In this document: positions 10,426 through 20,342 of the stretch, in pieces
Layout: every line of letters begins with the position of its first letter
How positions within the stretch are numbered: position 1 is the stretch's first letter
The notes under the pieces: model-generated
What the model saw: only the letters and a program-made list of their open reading frames with translations
The model's database searches: none
Told to the model about the DNA's origin: nothing
DNA from: Rhodocyclus purpureus
GTDB taxonomy: Bacteria > Pseudomonadota > Gammaproteobacteria > Burkholderiales > Rhodocyclaceae
NCBI RefSeq assembly: GCF_016653115.1
Contig: NZ_NHRX01000054.1
Location: forward strand, 1-51,644
DNA length: 51,644 bases
Direction of reading: 5' to 3'
Position numbers and translations under genes: made by a program

Positions 10426-10999
10426 CGGGTTCTTCCAGTGCGGAGGTGATCTGTTCAAGGGGCGGCAACTCGGAGAGGCTGCGCAGGCCGAGGTCGTCGA
10501 GGAACTTGCGGGTGGTGGCGAGCAGCGCCGGCCGCCCGGGCGTATCGCGGTGACCGACGACGTCGACCCAGCCCCGCTCCTCGAGCGAGCGTATCACCTG
10601 CGTGGCGACGGTGACACCGCGGATTTCCTCGATGTCGCCACGTGTCACCGGTTGCCGGTAGGCGATGATGGCCAGCGTCTCGAGCACGGCGCGCGAATAT
10701 TTCGGCGGTTTCTCGGGGTTGAGACGCTCGAGATAGGGCAGGTACTCGGCGCGCGTGCGGAAACGCCAGCCGCTGGCCAGCGGCAGCAACTCGACCGGCC
10801 GCCCGGCTGCGGCGTAGTCCTGGCGCAGCTCGTCGAGCAGCACACGCAGCAGATCGCTGCCGATCGCATCGTCGAACAGCTTTCTCAGCTCGGCGATCGG
10901 CAGCGGCGCCGACGCCGACAGCAGCGCGGCTTCGAGGATCCGCTTCGTCTCGTCGAGCGGCGGCAGCCCGCTGCCCGGATCAGGAACTTGCCCGGCCAT
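10415..10999 (-). CDS. scpB: Segregation and condensation protein B
   Basis: Kleisin-associated winged-helix (kite) subunit of the SMC-ScpA-ScpB condensin. The 194-residue protein has the tandem winged-helix layout, with [28 protein letters not shown] (given here only by its key elements, about residues 101-128) as the best conserved segment and [25 protein letters not shown] near the C-terminus. It overlaps scpA by 20 nt upstream and rluB downstream. No smc gene is in the window. Confidence 0.93.
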   Translation of the reverse strand: MAGQVPDPGSGLPPLDETKRILEAALLSASAPLPIAELRKLFDDAIGSDLLRVLLDELRQDYAAAGRPVELLPLASGWRFRTRAEYLPYLERLNPEKPPKYSRAVLETLAIIAYRQPVTRGDIEEIRGVTVATQVIRSLEERGWVDVVGHRDTPGRPALLATTRKFLDDLGLRSLSELPPLEQITSALEEPDVR

Positions 11000-11885
11000 C
11001 GGCCAACCTCACGTAGATCGGTGCGAAAGTCTCGGCCTGCGTCAGTTCGAGCAGCTGCTCGCGCGCGAGTTCGAGCATCGCCAGGAAATGCACGACCAGG
11101 ATGCGCGGACCGAGATCGGGATCGAAGAGCTCGAGGAAGGCGACGAAGCCGCCCGACTCCTGCAGACGGCGCAGGATCAGCGCCATGTGCTCGCGCACCG
11201 AGAGCTCCTCGCGCTGCACGCGATGGTGCCGCGACAGCCGCGCCTGGCGCAACAGCCCGACCCAGGCCGCGCGCAGGTCGTCCGGATTGACCGTCGGCAG
11301 GCGCTTCTCGATGGTCCGGTCGACCAGGGTTTCGACCCAGAGGAAATCGCGCTCGGCCTGCGGCAGCGCGTTGATCTCCCAGGCGGCGAGCTTCATCTGC
11401 TCGTATTCGATCAGCCGGCGCACCAGTTCGGCGCGCGGATCCTCGACGTCCTCCTCGCTCGCCGCCGGCGGACGCGGCAGCAGCATGCGCGACTTGATCT
11501 CGATCAGCATCGCCGCCATCACCAGGTAGTCGGCGGCGAGCTCGAGGTTGTGGATGCGCATCGCCTCGACGTATTCGAGGTACTGGCGCGTCAGCGGCGC
11601 CATCGGAATGTCGAGCACATTCACGTTGGCCTTGCGGATCAGGTAGAGCAGGAGGTCGAGCGGCCCCTCGAAGGCGTCGAGCATCACCGCCAGCGCATCC
11701 GGCGGGATGTAGAGGTCGAGCGGCAGCTGCGTCATCGGCTGGCCGTAGATGCGGGCCAAAGGCGGCGCCAGCGGCACGGCCTCGGCCGCGTCGACCGCAC
11801 CTGCGGCGGGCGCAGCCGGCGCGGCCGGCCCGACCGCTACTCCGGCCTGCGCATCGACCGTCTCCTCGGCCAGCATCTCAGTCAT
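10980..11885 (-). CDS. scpA: Segregation and condensation protein A
   Basis: Kleisin subunit linking SMC heads in bacterial condensin. The 301-residue protein has the kleisin N-terminal signature [19 protein letters not shown] (about residues 73-91) followed by the I-P[10 protein letters not shown] segment and the characteristic stretch [20 protein letters not shown]. The first roughly 45 residues are Ala/Pro-rich and poorly conserved in type, so the start could be slightly later than the ATG at 11885. It lies 24 nt after trpS and overlaps scpB. Confidence 0.93.
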   Translation of the reverse strand: MTEMLAEETVDAQAGVAVGPAAPAAPAAGAVDAAEAVPLAPPLARIYGQPMTQLPLDLYIPPDALAVMLDAFEGPLDLLLYLIRKANVNVLDIPMAPLTRQYLEYVEAMRIHNLELAADYLVMAAMLIEIKSRMLLPRPPAASEEDVEDPRAELVRRLIEYEQMKLAAWEINALPQAERDFLWVETLVDRTIEKRLPTVNPDDLRAAWVGLLRQARLSRHHRVQREELSVREHMALILRRLQESGGFVAFLELFDPDLGPRILVVHFLAMLELAREQLLELTQAETFAPIYVRLADGRASS

Positions 11886-11909
11886 TGGAAAAACGCGGGG
11901 ACTTCGCCA

Positions 11910-13112
11910 TCAACGGTAGTCGAGCCCCATCGCCGCGCGCACGTCGTGCATGGTCTCCTGCGCCAGCACGCGCGCACGCTCGTTGCCGGCGGCGATGATC
12001 TTGCGCACCAGCGAGCGATCCTCGAGGTACATCCTGGCGCGTTCGCGCATCGGCGCCTGCTCCTTGAGGATGGCGTCGATCACCGGCTGCTTGCAGTCGA
12101 GGCAGCCGATGCCGGCGCTGCGACAGCCCTGCTGCACCCAGTCGCGGCAGCCTGCGTCCGAGTAGACCTCGTGCAGTTGCCAGACCGGGCAGCGCTCGGG
12201 GTCGCCCGCGTCGCTGCGGCGGACGCGTGCCGGGTCGGTCGGCATGCGCCGTACCTTCTGCGTCACCGAAGCCTCGTCCTCGCGCAGCGTGATCGTGTTG
12301 CCGTAGGACTTCGACATCTTCTGCCCGTCGAGGCCGGGCATCTTCGACGCTTCGGTCAGGAGGTAGCCGGGCTCGACCAGGATCATCTTGCCGGTGCCCT
12401 CGAGGTAGCCGAGCACGCGCTCGCGGTCCTCGTGCGAGAGGCTCGGCGCCTCGGCAATCAGCGCCTGCGCGCGCGCGACGGCCTCGCCGTCGCCGCGCTC
12501 CTGGAAGGCACGGCGCAGTTCCTCGAAGGAACGCGCCTTCTTGCTGCCGAGCTTCTTCACCGCCTCGCGCGCCTTGTCCTCGAAGCCGGGCTCGCGGCCG
12601 TACATGTGGTTGAAGCGGCGCGCCAGCTCGCGCGTGAATTCGACGTGCGGGATCTGGTCCTCGCCGACCGGCACCTTGTCGGCGCGGTAGATCAGGATGT
12701 CGGCGCTCATCAGGAGCGGGTAGCCGAGGAAGCCGTAGGTGGTCAGATCCTTGTGCGACAGCTTTTCCTGCTGGTCCTTGTAGGTCGGCACGCGTTCGAG
12801 CCAGCCGAGCGGCGTCATCATCGACAGGAGGAGGTGCAGTTCGGCGTGCTCGGGAACCATCGACTGGATGAAGATCGAGGCCTTCTCCGGGTCGACGCCG
12901 GCGGCGAGCCAGTCGATCACCATCTCGATCGCCGAATTCTCGATCCCGCGCGGATCGTCGTACTGCGTCGTCAGCGCGTGCCAGTCGGCGACGAAGAAGA
13001 GACAGGGGTACTCGTCCTGCAGCTTGACCCAGTTCTTCAATACCCCGTGGTAGTGGCCGAGGTGCAGGCTGCCCGTCGGGCGCATTCCGGAAAGGACTCG
13101 TTCTGCGTACAT
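11910..13112 (-). CDS. trpS: Tryptophanyl-tRNA synthetase with iron-sulfur-type Cys motif
   Basis: Class I synthetase charging tRNA-Trp. Signatures are HLGH (residues 17-20) and KMSKS (265-269). At 400 residues it is longer than the compact 330-residue form; extra sequence lies around 175-235. Cysteines 308, 330, 337 and 340 form C-x21-C-x6-C-x2-C, nearly the C-x22-C-x6-C-x2-C motif that binds a 4Fe-4S cluster near the anticodon site in the Thermotoga maritima enzyme. Cluster binding here is inference from that similarity. The gene sits 3 nt after the site-2 protease gene and 24 nt before scpA, in one minus-strand operon. Confidence 0.96.
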   Translation of the reverse strand: MYAERVLSGMRPTGSLHLGHYHGVLKNWVKLQDEYPCLFFVADWHALTTQYDDPRGIENSAIEMVIDWLAAGVDPEKASIFIQSMVPEHAELHLLLSMMTPLGWLERVPTYKDQQEKLSHKDLTTYGFLGYPLLMSADILIYRADKVPVGEDQIPHVEFTRELARRFNHMYGREPGFEDKAREAVKKLGSKKARSFEELRRAFQERGDGEAVARAQALIAEAPSLSHEDRERVLGYLEGTGKMILVEPGYLLTEASKMPGLDGQKMSKSYGNTITLREDEASVTQKVRRMPTDPARVRRSDAGDPERCPVWQLHEVYSDAGCRDWVQQGCRSAGIGCLDCKQPVIDAILKEQAPMRERARMYLEDRSLVRKIIAAGNERARVLAQETMHDVRAAMGLDYR

Positions 13113-13115
13113 GGT

Positions 13116-13778
13116 TCAGTTCAGTTGGAAGAGGAAGATGATCAGGTTCTTGAACAGCGCGACGAAGGGCCACAGGATCGTGCCGAGGATGCCGGTGAAC
13201 AGCAGCACGAGCAGGATCGGAAAGCCCCAGCGCTCGAGCTGCGCGAACTGCATCGCCTGGCGCATCGGCAACAGGCTGACCGCGATGCGACCACCGTCGA
13301 GCGGCGGCAGCGGCAGGAGGTTGAGCACCATCAGCACGAGGTTGATCTCGATCCCGGTGACGCTCATCTTCGCGAGCGGCAGCGTGTACAGGTTGGGCGG
13401 CAGCCACTCGGCCAGCTTGAACAGCGCGGCCCAGCCGAGCGCCATCGCAAAATTCGCCAGCGGACCTGCGGCAGCCACCCACAGCATGTCGCGCTTGGGA
13501 TTGCGCAGGCGGCCGAAACTGACCGGCACCGGCTTCGCCCAGCCGAACAACAGCGCGCTGCCGGCGGCAAAGTAGCTCGTGACGAGGATGATGGCGGGCA
13601 CCAGCAGCGTCCCGACCGGGTCGATGTGGCGCAGCGGATTGAGCGTGATGCGCCCGGCCTGCCAGGCTGTCGGGTCGCCGAAATGGCGCGCCGCGTAACC
13701 GTGCGCGGCTTCGTGCAGGGTAATGGCGAAGATCACCGGCAGGGCAGCGATGCAGATCGTCTGCACCAGGTTTTCCAT
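13116..13778 (-). CDS. Site-2 protease family membrane protein
   Basis: Intramembrane zinc metalloprotease family (M50, the small Rip/SREBP-type without PDZ domain). The 220-residue protein has about six hydrophobic segments, the zinc motif HEAAH (residues 22-26) in the first helix, and a second motif LPLPPLDGGR (about 174-183) supplying the third zinc ligand. Physiological substrates are unknown. It lies between the YciO-like gene and trpS, a placement common in betaproteobacteria; the neighbours do not suggest a signalling role. Confidence 0.9.
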   Translation of the reverse strand: MENLVQTICIAALPVIFAITLHEAAHGYAARHFGDPTAWQAGRITLNPLRHIDPVGTLLVPAIILVTSYFAAGSALLFGWAKPVPVSFGRLRNPKRDMLWVAAAGPLANFAMALGWAALFKLAEWLPPNLYTLPLAKMSVTGIEINLVLMVLNLLPLPPLDGGRIAVSLLPMRQAMQFAQLERWGFPILLVLLFTGILGTILWPFVALFKNLIIFLFQLN

Positions 13779-13792
13779 TGCCCGGATCCTCC

Positions 13793-14419
13793 TCAGTCGA
13801 AGCCGAACGGCGCCAGTGCGCCGCGCCCGGCGCGCAGCAGCAAGGGCGCCGGACCGGTCAGGTCGACGACCGTGGTCGGCTCGGTCCCGCAGTGGCCGCC
13901 CTCGATGATCAGTTCCACCTGGTCGTCGAGCCGGTCCTGGATCTCCCAGGCCTCGGTCAGAGGCGCTTCGTCACCCGGCAGCTGCAGGGTCGAGCTCAGG
14001 AGCGGCTCGCCGAGCAGGTCGAGCAGGTCGCGCACGATGCGGCTGTCGGGGATGCGCAGGCCGATGGTCTTGCGCTTCGGGTGTAGCACGCGCCGCGGCA
14101 ATTCCCTGGTCCCCTCGAGGATGAACACGTAGCTGCCCGGGGTCGTCGCCTTGAGCAGGCGGTACTGCGTGTTATCGACGCGGGCGAACTGGGCGATCTG
14201 CGACAGGTCGCGGCACATCAGGGTCATGTGATGGCGCTCGTCGAGCCCGCGTAGCGCGCGGATGCGCTCGACCGCCTCCTTGTTGCCGAGCATGCAGCCC
14301 AGGGCGTAGCACGAGTCGGTCGGCAGCGCGATGACGCCACCGTCGCGCAGGATCGCGGCGGCGCGCTGCAACAGGCGCGGCTGCGGGTCTTCGGGATGGA
14401 TCGACAGGTACAGTGCCAT
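13793..14419 (-). CDS. YciO/Sua5-family (L-threonylcarbamoyladenylate synthase-like) protein
   Basis: Member of the YrdC/Sua5/YciO family of nucleotide- and RNA-binding proteins. The 208-residue product covers a single YrdC-like domain, with ALPTDSCYALGC, IRALRGLDERHHMTLMCRDL, KRKTIGLRIPDS and LSSTLQLPGDE. The SSTLQ sequence in place of the STSAN typical of TsaC/Sua5 points to the YciO branch, so I would not assert that it makes threonylcarbamoyl-AMP for tRNA t6A. It lies 9 nt after the PHP-domain gene. Confidence 0.88.
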   Translation of the reverse strand: MALYLSIHPEDPQPRLLQRAAAILRDGGVIALPTDSCYALGCMLGNKEAVERIRALRGLDERHHMTLMCRDLSQIAQFARVDNTQYRLLKATTPGSYVFILEGTRELPRRVLHPKRKTIGLRIPDSRIVRDLLDLLGEPLLSSTLQLPGDEAPLTEAWEIQDRLDDQVELIIEGGHCGTEPTTVVDLTGPAPLLLRAGRGALAPFGFD

Positions 14420-14428
14420 GGCGGCCGC

Positions 14429-15271
14429 TCAGAACGCGGTCCACACCGGCGTCAGTCCGTCGGGCAGCGACGCGACCTTGCCCAGGTCGACGAAACTTTC
14501 GCCGGGACCGTGGAAATCGGAGCCGCGCGAGGCGAGGAAATCGAACTCGCGCGCAAGCCGGCCGAGGACGCCGACCTGCTCCGGCGTGTGGCCGCCGGAA
14601 ACGACCTCGATCGCGCGCCCGCCGCGGTCCTTGAATTCGCCGAGCAGGCGGCGCAGGTCGCGGGCAGAAAACTTGTAACGACCAGGATGCGCAACGACGG
14701 CGACGCCGCCGGCACCGTGGATCCAGTCGAGCGCGTCGCCCAGCGTCGGCCAGCGATGCTCGACGTAGCCCGGCAATCCGGGCTTGAGGTAGGCGTCGAA
14801 GACGCTGCGCACGTCGCGGCAGATGCCGATCTCGACCAGGTAGCGCGCGAAGTGCGCGCGGCTGACCAGGTTGGGATCGTGGGCGTAGGCCAGCGCGCCT
14901 TCGAAGGCGCCGCGGATGCCGACGCGCTCGAGGTCGGCTGCCATCCGCCGCGCGCGCTCGATCCGTCCGGAGCGGATCCCGGCGAGCCCGGTAGCGAGCG
15001 CCGCGTCGTTGGCAGCGAACGCCAGGCCGACGATATGGACCTGCCCGCCTTCCCACTCGATCGACACCTCGACGCCATTGACGAAACCCATGCCGCAGGC
15101 GTCGGCAGCAGCGCGCGCCTCGGCCAGACCCGCGATGTTGTCGTGGTCGGTCAGCGCGAGCACGTCCACGCCGTTGGCGGACGCCCGGCGAGCGACCTCG
15201 GCGGGGGGCAGCAACCCGTCCGATTCGTTCGAATGACAGTGGAGATCGACGTTGAGCACGAGCGAGGACAT
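14429..15271 (-). CDS. PHP-domain phosphoesterase (RNase AM/YciV-like)
   Basis: Metal-dependent phosphoesterase of the PHP superfamily; the E. coli homologue YciV (RNase AM) is a 5'-to-3' exonuclease that matures 5' ends of rRNA. The 280-residue protein shows the metal-binding PHP motifs in order: DLHCHSNESDG near the N-terminus, ALTDHDN, NGVEVS, AHPGRYK and GSDFHGPG near the C-terminus. The ATG at 15271 (MSSLVLNVDLHCHS) is chosen because the frame upstream is Arg-rich, unconserved in character and overlaps the riboswitch promoter. It is the first gene of the minus-strand operon running to rluB and is divergent from the gcv operon. A possible -10 box (TATCAT at 15292-15297) lacks a clear -35. 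Confidence 0.9.
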   Translation of the reverse strand: MSSLVLNVDLHCHSNESDGLLPPAEVARRASANGVDVLALTDHDNIAGLAEARAAADACGMGFVNGVEVSIEWEGGQVHIVGLAFAANDAALATGLAGIRSGRIERARRMAADLERVGIRGAFEGALAYAHDPNLVSRAHFARYLVEIGICRDVRSVFDAYLKPGLPGYVEHRWPTLGDALDWIHGAGGVAVVAHPGRYKFSARDLRRLLGEFKDRGGRAIEVVSGGHTPEQVGVLGRLAREFDFLASRGSDFHGPGESFVDLGKVASLPDGLTPVWTAF

Positions 15272-15373
15272 GCGCCTGAAGACAATCGGGCATGATAGCA
15301 CAGCCGCGCCGGCTTCCCGCCCTTGCGCGCCGGGCAGGCCCCTGCCGCAGCGCCACAGCCGGCCTGCATTTTC

Positions 15374-15403
15374 TTGCCGCCGATGCGGATGGCTTGCTAT
15401 AGT
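15374..15403 (+). promoter_or_regulatory. Sigma-70 promoter of the gcv operon
   Basis: TTGCCG -35 box (15374-15379, 4 of 6 matches) and TATAGT -10 box (15398-15403, 5 of 6 matches), 18-bp spacing. The predicted start at about 15410 matches the 5' edge of the glycine riboswitch. Confidence 0.7.
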
Positions 15404-15415
15404 TCTGCCCGCGAA

Positions 15416-15592
15416 TGGGAGAGCGCGGTCAAGCCGCCGCCGAAGGCGCAATCCACCCGAAAACGCTCAGGCAAACGGACCGTTCGTGCAAGGAACTCTG
15501 GAGAGCGGCGCTCGCCTGATCGAGCGCCCACCGATGGGGCAACGCGCTGCCTGCCGGCGGCGCGGTAATCTCTCAGGTACAAGGACAGGGGG
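15416..15592 (+). ncRNA. Tandem glycine riboswitch
   Basis: Two glycine aptamers lie in series. Aptamer I (about 15416-15485) contains GGGAGAG, GCCGAAGGCGCAA and ACGCTCAGGCAAACGGAC. Aptamer II (about 15497-15592) contains CTGGAGAG, CACCGATGGGGCAACG and ATCTCTCAGGTACAAGGACA. These match the conserved glycine-aptamer core: the P1 GGAGAG strand, the internal ACCGAAGGGGCAA-type loop, and CUCUCAGGUA followed by GGACAGA. It controls the glycine cleavage genes just downstream; glycine binding is expected to favour expression. Confidence 0.95.
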
Positions 15593-15621
15593 GTGAATCC
15601 GCAGGGGTTCGCCCCTTTTTT
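15590..15621 (+). terminator. Riboswitch expression-platform terminator
   Basis: GGGGTGAA (15590-15597) can pair with TTCGCCCC (15608-15615), 8 bp including one G-U pair, followed by six T residues (15616-15621). A smaller alternative stem AGGGG/CCCCT lies inside. Its 5' strand begins in the 3' end of aptamer II, so ligand binding should compete with terminator formation. It ends about 50 nt before gcvT. Confidence 0.82.
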
Positions 15622-15673
15622 CTTTTGCGCAAGCGCTGGACTCCGCCCGCCGGATTCCCGGCAAGGAACTGAC

Positions 15674-16750
15674 ATGACGAAAGAAACTGTCCTCAACGCA
15701 GTGCATCGGGCGAGTGGCGCCAAGATGGTCGACTTCGGCGGCTGGGACATGCCGGTCAACTACGGCTCGCAGATCGACGAACACCACAAGGTGCGCCGGG
15801 ATGCGGGAATGTTCGACGTCTCGCACATGTGCGCCGTCGACCTCGCCGGCGAAGGCTGCCGCGCCTACCTCGCGCGCCTGATCGCCAACGACATCGGCAA
15901 GCTCAAGCAGCAGGGCAAGGCGCTTTACAGCGCCATGCTGAACGAGTCGGGCGGCGTCATCGACGACCTGATCGTCTATTACCTCGACGACACCCACTAC
16001 CGCATGGTCATCAACGCGGGCACCGCCGACAAGGACCTCGCGTGGATGAACGCCTGCCGCGAGGCCTGGGGCTCGGCAGTCAGCATCACGCCGCGCCGCG
16101 ACCTGGCGATGATCGCGGTGCAGGGACCGCAGGCGCGGCAGAAGACCCTCGCTGCCTTCCACGAACTGGCGGCGGCAGCCGAGCTGAAGCCCTTCTTCGG
16201 CGTGCAGATCGGCGACGTCTTCGTCGCCAGCACCGGCTACACCGGCGAGGACGGCTTCGAGATCGCGCTGCCGGCCGAACGCGCCGCCGCCGCCTGGAAC
16301 GCGCTCGTCGCTGCCGGCGTCGCCCCCTGCGGCCTCGGCGCGCGCGACACGCTGCGCCTCGAAGCGGGAATGAACCTCTACGGACAGGACATGGACGAGA
16401 ACGTCTCGCCGCTCGACGCCGGTCTCGGCTGGACCGTCGATCTCGCCGGCGAGCGCGACTTCGTCGGCCGCGCGGCACTGCTCGCGCAGGGCCAGCGCCA
16501 GCAGTTCCTCGGCCTCGTGCTCGAAGACCGCGGCGTGCTGCGCGCACACCAGAAGGTCTTCTGCGCGGCCGGCGAAGGCGAGATCACCAGCGGCACCTTC
16601 TCGCCGACGCTCGAGCGCTCGATCGCGCTGGCGCGACTGCCGCTGGGCGTCGCCCTCGGTGAGACGGTCGAGGTCGACATCCGCGGCAAGCGCCTGGCCG
16701 CGCGCGTCGTCAAGCCGGTGTTCGCGCGCAAGGGCAAGTCGCTGATCTGA
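15674..16750 (+). CDS. gcvT: Glycine cleavage system T protein (aminomethyltransferase)
   Basis: Transfers the methylene unit from aminomethyl-lipoyl-H protein to tetrahydrofolate and releases ammonia. The 358-residue protein has the standard N-terminus ([18 protein letters not shown]), MFDVSHM, the folate-site segment [16 protein letters not shown] and [20 protein letters not shown] near the end of the first half. The ATG at 15674 follows AAGGA with 7-nt spacing. The frame stays open upstream through the terminator, but that part is leader. First structural gene of gcvT-gcvH-gcvP, all needed with lipoamide dehydrogenase (not in this window). Confidence 0.97.
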   Translation: MTKETVLNAVHRASGAKMVDFGGWDMPVNYGSQIDEHHKVRRDAGMFDVSHMCAVDLAGEGCRAYLARLIANDIGKLKQQGKALYSAMLNESGGVIDDLIVYYLDDTHYRMVINAGTADKDLAWMNACREAWGSAVSITPRRDLAMIAVQGPQARQKTLAAFHELAAAAELKPFFGVQIGDVFVASTGYTGEDGFEIALPAERAAAAWNALVAAGVAPCGLGARDTLRLEAGMNLYGQDMDENVSPLDAGLGWTVDLAGERDFVGRAALLAQGQRQQFLGLVLEDRGVLRAHQKVFCAAGEGEITSGTFSPTLERSIALARLPLGVALGETVEVDIRGKRLAARVVKPVFARKGKSLI

Positions 16751-16775
16751 TCGCTGCTCTGTTCGATGCGGCCGG

Positions 16776-16787
16776 CCCCCCCCCCCC
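16776..16787 (+). repeat. Homopolymeric run of 12 C
   Basis: Twelve consecutive C residues lie in the gcvT-gcvH gap, about 25 nt after the gcvT stop and 105 nt before gcvH. Such runs are prone to slippage or sequencing length error. It is noncoding and does not separate a -35 from a -10 box that I can recognise. Confidence 0.9.
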
Positions 16788-16892
16788 GGCTGCGTGCGAG
16801 CTTCAGCACCACTAGAATGTTTTCATGCCTGCCTTGCTCCTGCAGGCAGGCCCCACAGGCTCCTTCCAAACTCAGCCAAACCGGAGAAACAC

Positions 16893-17279
16893 ATGTCCGC
16901 CAACCCCAGCAACCTCAAGTACACCAAGAGCCACGAATGGGTCCGCGTCGAAGCCGACGGCACGCTCACCGTCGGCATCACCGACCACGCGCAGGAAGCG
17001 CTCGGCGACCTCGTCTTCATCGAACTGCCGGCCGTCGGCAAGGAACTCACTGCCGGCACCGAAGCCGCCGTCGTCGAGTCGGTGAAGGCCGCCGCCGACG
17101 TCTACGCACCGGTCAGCGGCGTCGTCTGCGCCGTCAACAGCGCCGTCGTCGATGCGCCGGAGTCGCTCAACGCTGACGCCTGGAGCGCCTGGCTGTTCAA
17201 GCTGCAGCCTGCCGACGCGGCCGCGGTCGACGCGCTGCTCGACGCCGACGCCTACCAGCAGGTCGTCGACGCCGCCTGA
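16893..17279 (+). CDS. gcvH: Glycine cleavage system H protein
   Basis: Lipoyl carrier shuttling the aminomethyl intermediate between P, T and L proteins. The 128-residue protein has normal length; the lipoylated lysine is in [14 protein letters not shown] (about residue 64). Start ATG at 16893 has a GGAGA site 7 nt upstream; upstream in-frame sequence is not conserved in type. It lies 142 nt after gcvT and 155 nt before gcvP. These gaps are wider than usual for a tight operon, but no promoter or terminator stands out in them. Confidence 0.97.
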   Translation: MSANPSNLKYTKSHEWVRVEADGTLTVGITDHAQEALGDLVFIELPAVGKELTAGTEAAVVESVKAAADVYAPVSGVVCAVNSAVVDAPESLNADAWSAWLFKLQPADAAAVDALLDADAYQQVVDAA

Positions 17280-17434
17280 GCGTCGCCCCTCCATAGCTCC
17301 GCGCCAGCCCCGCAGCTTCCCGGCCGGCGCGCAGCCCCCAGTCTCCCGCCAGGCGGGACGGGGTCATCGGCCCCGCCCGCGCCGGACGCTTCCCGCCCGT
17401 CACACCCCCGCCATTCTTGCGCCAGGAAAACGCC

Positions 17435-20308
17435 ATGACCGCCAGCGTCTCGCTCGCTGCCCTCGCCCCCAACGACGAATTCGTCACCCGCCACATCGCA
17501 CCCGACGCCGGTGAGACCGCCGCCATGCTCGCCGCGGTCGGCGCCGAAAGCCTCGACGCGCTGATCGCCGAGACCGTTCCCGCCGCCATCCGCCTGCCGC
17601 AGCCGCTGGCGCTGCCGGCAGCGCGCGCCGAACACGTCGCGCTCGCCGACCTCAAGGCGCTGGCCGCGCAGAACCGCGTCAACAAGTCGCTGATCGGGAT
17701 GGGCTACGCCGACACGCTGACGCCCAAGGTGATCCTGCGCAACGTGCTCGAGAACCCCGGCTGGTACACCGCCTACACGCCCTACCAGGCCGAAGTCGCG
17801 CAGGGTCGCCTGGAAGCGCTGCTCAACTACGAGCAGATGGTGATTGACCTGACCGGGCTCGAACTCGCCAACGCTTCGTTGCTCGATGAGGCCACCGCCG
17901 CCGCCGAGGCGATGACGATGGCACGGCGCGTCTCGAAGTCGTCGTCGAACGTCTTCTTCGTCGATGCCGACTGCTTCCCGCAGACGATCGACGTGGTCAG
18001 GACGCGCGCCGCCTACTTCGGCTTCGAGCTCGTCTTCGGCACGCCCGACCAGGCGGTCGGCATGGAACTCTTCGGCGCGATCTTCCAGTACCCGAACGAC
18101 CGCGGCGAAATCGCCGATCTGTCGGCACCGATCGCCGCAGTCAAGGAGAAGGGCGGTGTCGTCGCCGTGGCCAGCGACCTGATGGCGCTGACGCTCCTGA
18201 AGTCGCCCGGCGAGATGGGTGCCGACATCGCCTTCGGTTCCTCGCAGCGCTTCGGCGTCCCGCTCGGCTTCGGCGGTCCGCACGCCGCGTTCTTCGCCAC
18301 CTGCGACGCGCACAAGCGCGCAGTCCCCGGCCGCATCATCGGCGTCTCGGTCGACGCGCGCGGCAAGCAGGCGCTGCGCATGGCGCTGCAGACGCGCGAG
18401 CAGCACATCCGCCGCGAGAAGGCGAACTCGAACATCTGCACTTCGCAGGTGCTGCTCGCCAACATGGCCGGCCTCTACGCCGTCTATCATGGCCCCGAGG
18501 GCCTGCGCCGCATCGCCACGCGCATCCACCGCCTGGCGGCGATCCTGGCCACGGGGCTGCGCGCCGCCGGCGTCTCCGTGCCGACCCGTCAGTATTTCGA
18601 CACGATCCGCGTCGAACTCGGTGAACGCACCGAGGCCGTCTACGCGGCGGCGATCGAAGCCGGCTACAACCTGCGTCGCGTCGATGCGTCGACGCTCGGC
18701 ATCGCGATCAACGAGAAGACGACGGCCGCGGATGTCGCCACGCTCATCGAAATCATCGGCGGCAGCCGGGCCGACCTCGCCGCGCTCGACGCGGCGCTGC
18801 AGGCTGCCGACGAGTCGCTGCCCGCCGAACTGCTGCGCAGCGACGCGATCCTCACGCACCCGGTGTTCAACACGCACCACGCCGAGCACGAGATGCTGCG
18901 CTACCTGAAGCGCCTGCAGAACCGCGACCTCGCGCTCGACCACTCGATGATCGCGCTCGGCTCGTGCACGATGAAGCTCAACGCCACGAGCGAGATGATC
19001 CCGATCACCTGGCCCGAATTCACCGACATCCACCCGTTTGCGCCGCTCGACCAGGCGCCGGGCTACCTCGAGATGATCCGCCAGCTCGAACAGTGGCTGG
19101 CGGCGATCACCGGCTTCGACGCGGTGAGCATGCAGCCGAACTCGGGCGCGCAGGGCGAGTACGCGGGCCTCGTCGCCATCCAGCGCTACCACGCCAGCCG
19201 CGGCGACGATCAGCGCAGCATCTGCCTGATCCCGAAGTCGGCACACGGCACCAACCCGGCGAGCGCGCACATGTGCGGCATGCAGGTCGTCGTCGTCGAT
19301 TGCGACGAGAACGGCAACGTCGATGTCGCGGACCTGCGCGCCAAGGCGGACGCCGCCGGCGCGCGCCTCTCCTGCCTGATGATCACCTACCCGTCGACGC
19401 ATGGCGTGTTCGAGGAATCGGTGCGCGAACTGTGCGACATCGTGCATGGCCACGGCGGCCAGGTCTACCTCGACGGCGCCAACCTCAACGCGCAGGTCGG
19501 ACTCACCTCGCCCGGCTTCATCGGCGCCGACGTCAGCCACATCAACCTGCACAAGACCTTCGCCATCCCTCACGGCGGCGGCGGACCGGGCATGGGGCCG
19601 ATCGGCGTGCGCGCGCACCTCGCGCCCTTCCTCTCCAGCCACGTCGTGCAGCCGGTCCCCGGGCGCAGCGCCGGCCAGGGTGCGGTCTCGGCGGCGCCGT
19701 GGGGTTCGGCGTCGATCCTGCCGATCTCGTGGATGTACATCGCGATGATGGGCGGTGCCGGCCTCACGCGCGCGAGTTCGATGGCGATCCTCAACGCCAA
19801 CTACGTCGCCACCCGCCTCGCCCCGCACTACCCCGTGCTGTACACGGGCAGCCAAGGCCGCGTCGCGCACGAATGCATCGTCGACCTCCGCCCGCTCAAG
19901 GCGGAGACCGGCATCAGCGAGACCGACATCGCCAAGCGGCTGATGGACTACGGTTTCCACGCGCCGACGGTGAGCTTCCCGGTTGCCGGCACGCTGATGA
20001 TCGAGCCGACCGAGTCGGAGCCGAAGTGCGAGCTCGACCGCTTCATCGACGCGCTGATCGCGATCCGCGCCGAGATCGACAAGGTCGCCACCGGCGTCTG
20101 GCCGGCCGACGACAACCCGCTGAAGCGCGCGCCGCACACGCAGGCCGACCTCGCCGATGCCGAGTGGAATCGCCCCTACAGCCGCGAGGAAGCCGTCTTC
20201 CCGCTGCCCTGGGTGCGCGACAACAAGTTCTGGCCGAGCGTAAACCGGATCGACGACGTGTACGGCGACCGGCACCTGTTCTGCTCGTGCCCGCCGGTCG
20301 ACGCCTGA
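17435..20308 (+). CDS. gcvP: Glycine dehydrogenase (decarboxylating), P protein
   Basis: Pyridoxal-phosphate enzyme that decarboxylates glycine and loads the aminomethyl group on the H-protein lipoyl arm. The 957-residue length is that of the single-chain (fused alpha-beta) form typical of proteobacteria. The PLP-binding lysine is in [18 protein letters not shown] (about residue 710). The N-terminus begins [24 protein letters not shown], typical of the family. ATG at 17435 follows AGGA with suitable spacing; an upstream in-frame ATR of six codons is less likely. The operon ends at the terminator at 20315-20342. Confidence 0.97.
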   Translation: MTASVSLAALAPNDEFVTRHIAPDAGETAAMLAAVGAESLDALIAETVPAAIRLPQPLALPAARAEHVALADLKALAAQNRVNKSLIGMGYADTLTPKVILRNVLENPGWYTAYTPYQAEVAQGRLEALLNYEQMVIDLTGLELANASLLDEATAAAEAMTMARRVSKSSSNVFFVDADCFPQTIDVVRTRAAYFGFELVFGTPDQAVGMELFGAIFQYPNDRGEIADLSAPIAAVKEKGGVVAVASDLMALTLLKSPGEMGADIAFGSSQRFGVPLGFGGPHAAFFATCDAHKRAVPGRIIGVSVDARGKQALRMALQTREQHIRREKANSNICTSQVLLANMAGLYAVYHGPEGLRRIATRIHRLAAILATGLRAAGVSVPTRQYFDTIRVELGERTEAVYAAAIEAGYNLRRVDASTLGIAINEKTTAADVATLIEIIGGSRADLAALDAALQAADESLPAELLRSDAILTHPVFNTHHAEHEMLRYLKRLQNRDLALDHSMIALGSCTMKLNATSEMIPITWPEFTDIHPFAPLDQAPGYLEMIRQLEQWLAAITGFDAVSMQPNSGAQGEYAGLVAIQRYHASRGDDQRSICLIPKSAHGTNPASAHMCGMQVVVVDCDENGNVDVADLRAKADAAGARLSCLMITYPSTHGVFEESVRELCDIVHGHGGQVYLDGANLNAQVGLTSPGFIGADVSHINLHKTFAIPHGGGGPGMGPIGVRAHLAPFLSSHVVQPVPGRSAGQGAVSAAPWGSASILPISWMYIAMMGGAGLTRASSMAILNANYVATRLAPHYPVLYTGSQGRVAHECIVDLRPLKAETGISETDIAKRLMDYGFHAPTVSFPVAGTLMIEPTESEPKCELDRFIDALIAIRAEIDKVATGVWPADDNPLKRAPHTQADLADAEWNRPYSREEAVFPLPWVRDNKFWPSVNRIDDVYGDRHLFCSCPPVDA

Positions 20309-20314
20309 GCGCCC

Positions 20315-20342
20315 GGGGGCGCCGCCCGGTGCCCCCGCTTTT
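20315..20342 (+). terminator. Intrinsic terminator after gcvP
   Basis: GGGGGCGCC (20315-20323) pairs with GGTGCCCCC (20328-20336), 9 bp with one G-U, loop GCCC, followed by GCTTTT. It closes the gcv operon 6 nt after the gcvP stop. Confidence 0.75.

Noticed and set aside
11088-14132. Plus-strand open frame of 1014 codons opposite scpA, trpS, the site-2 protease and YciO genes
   Set aside because: It spans four well-supported minus-strand genes and has shadow-frame composition.
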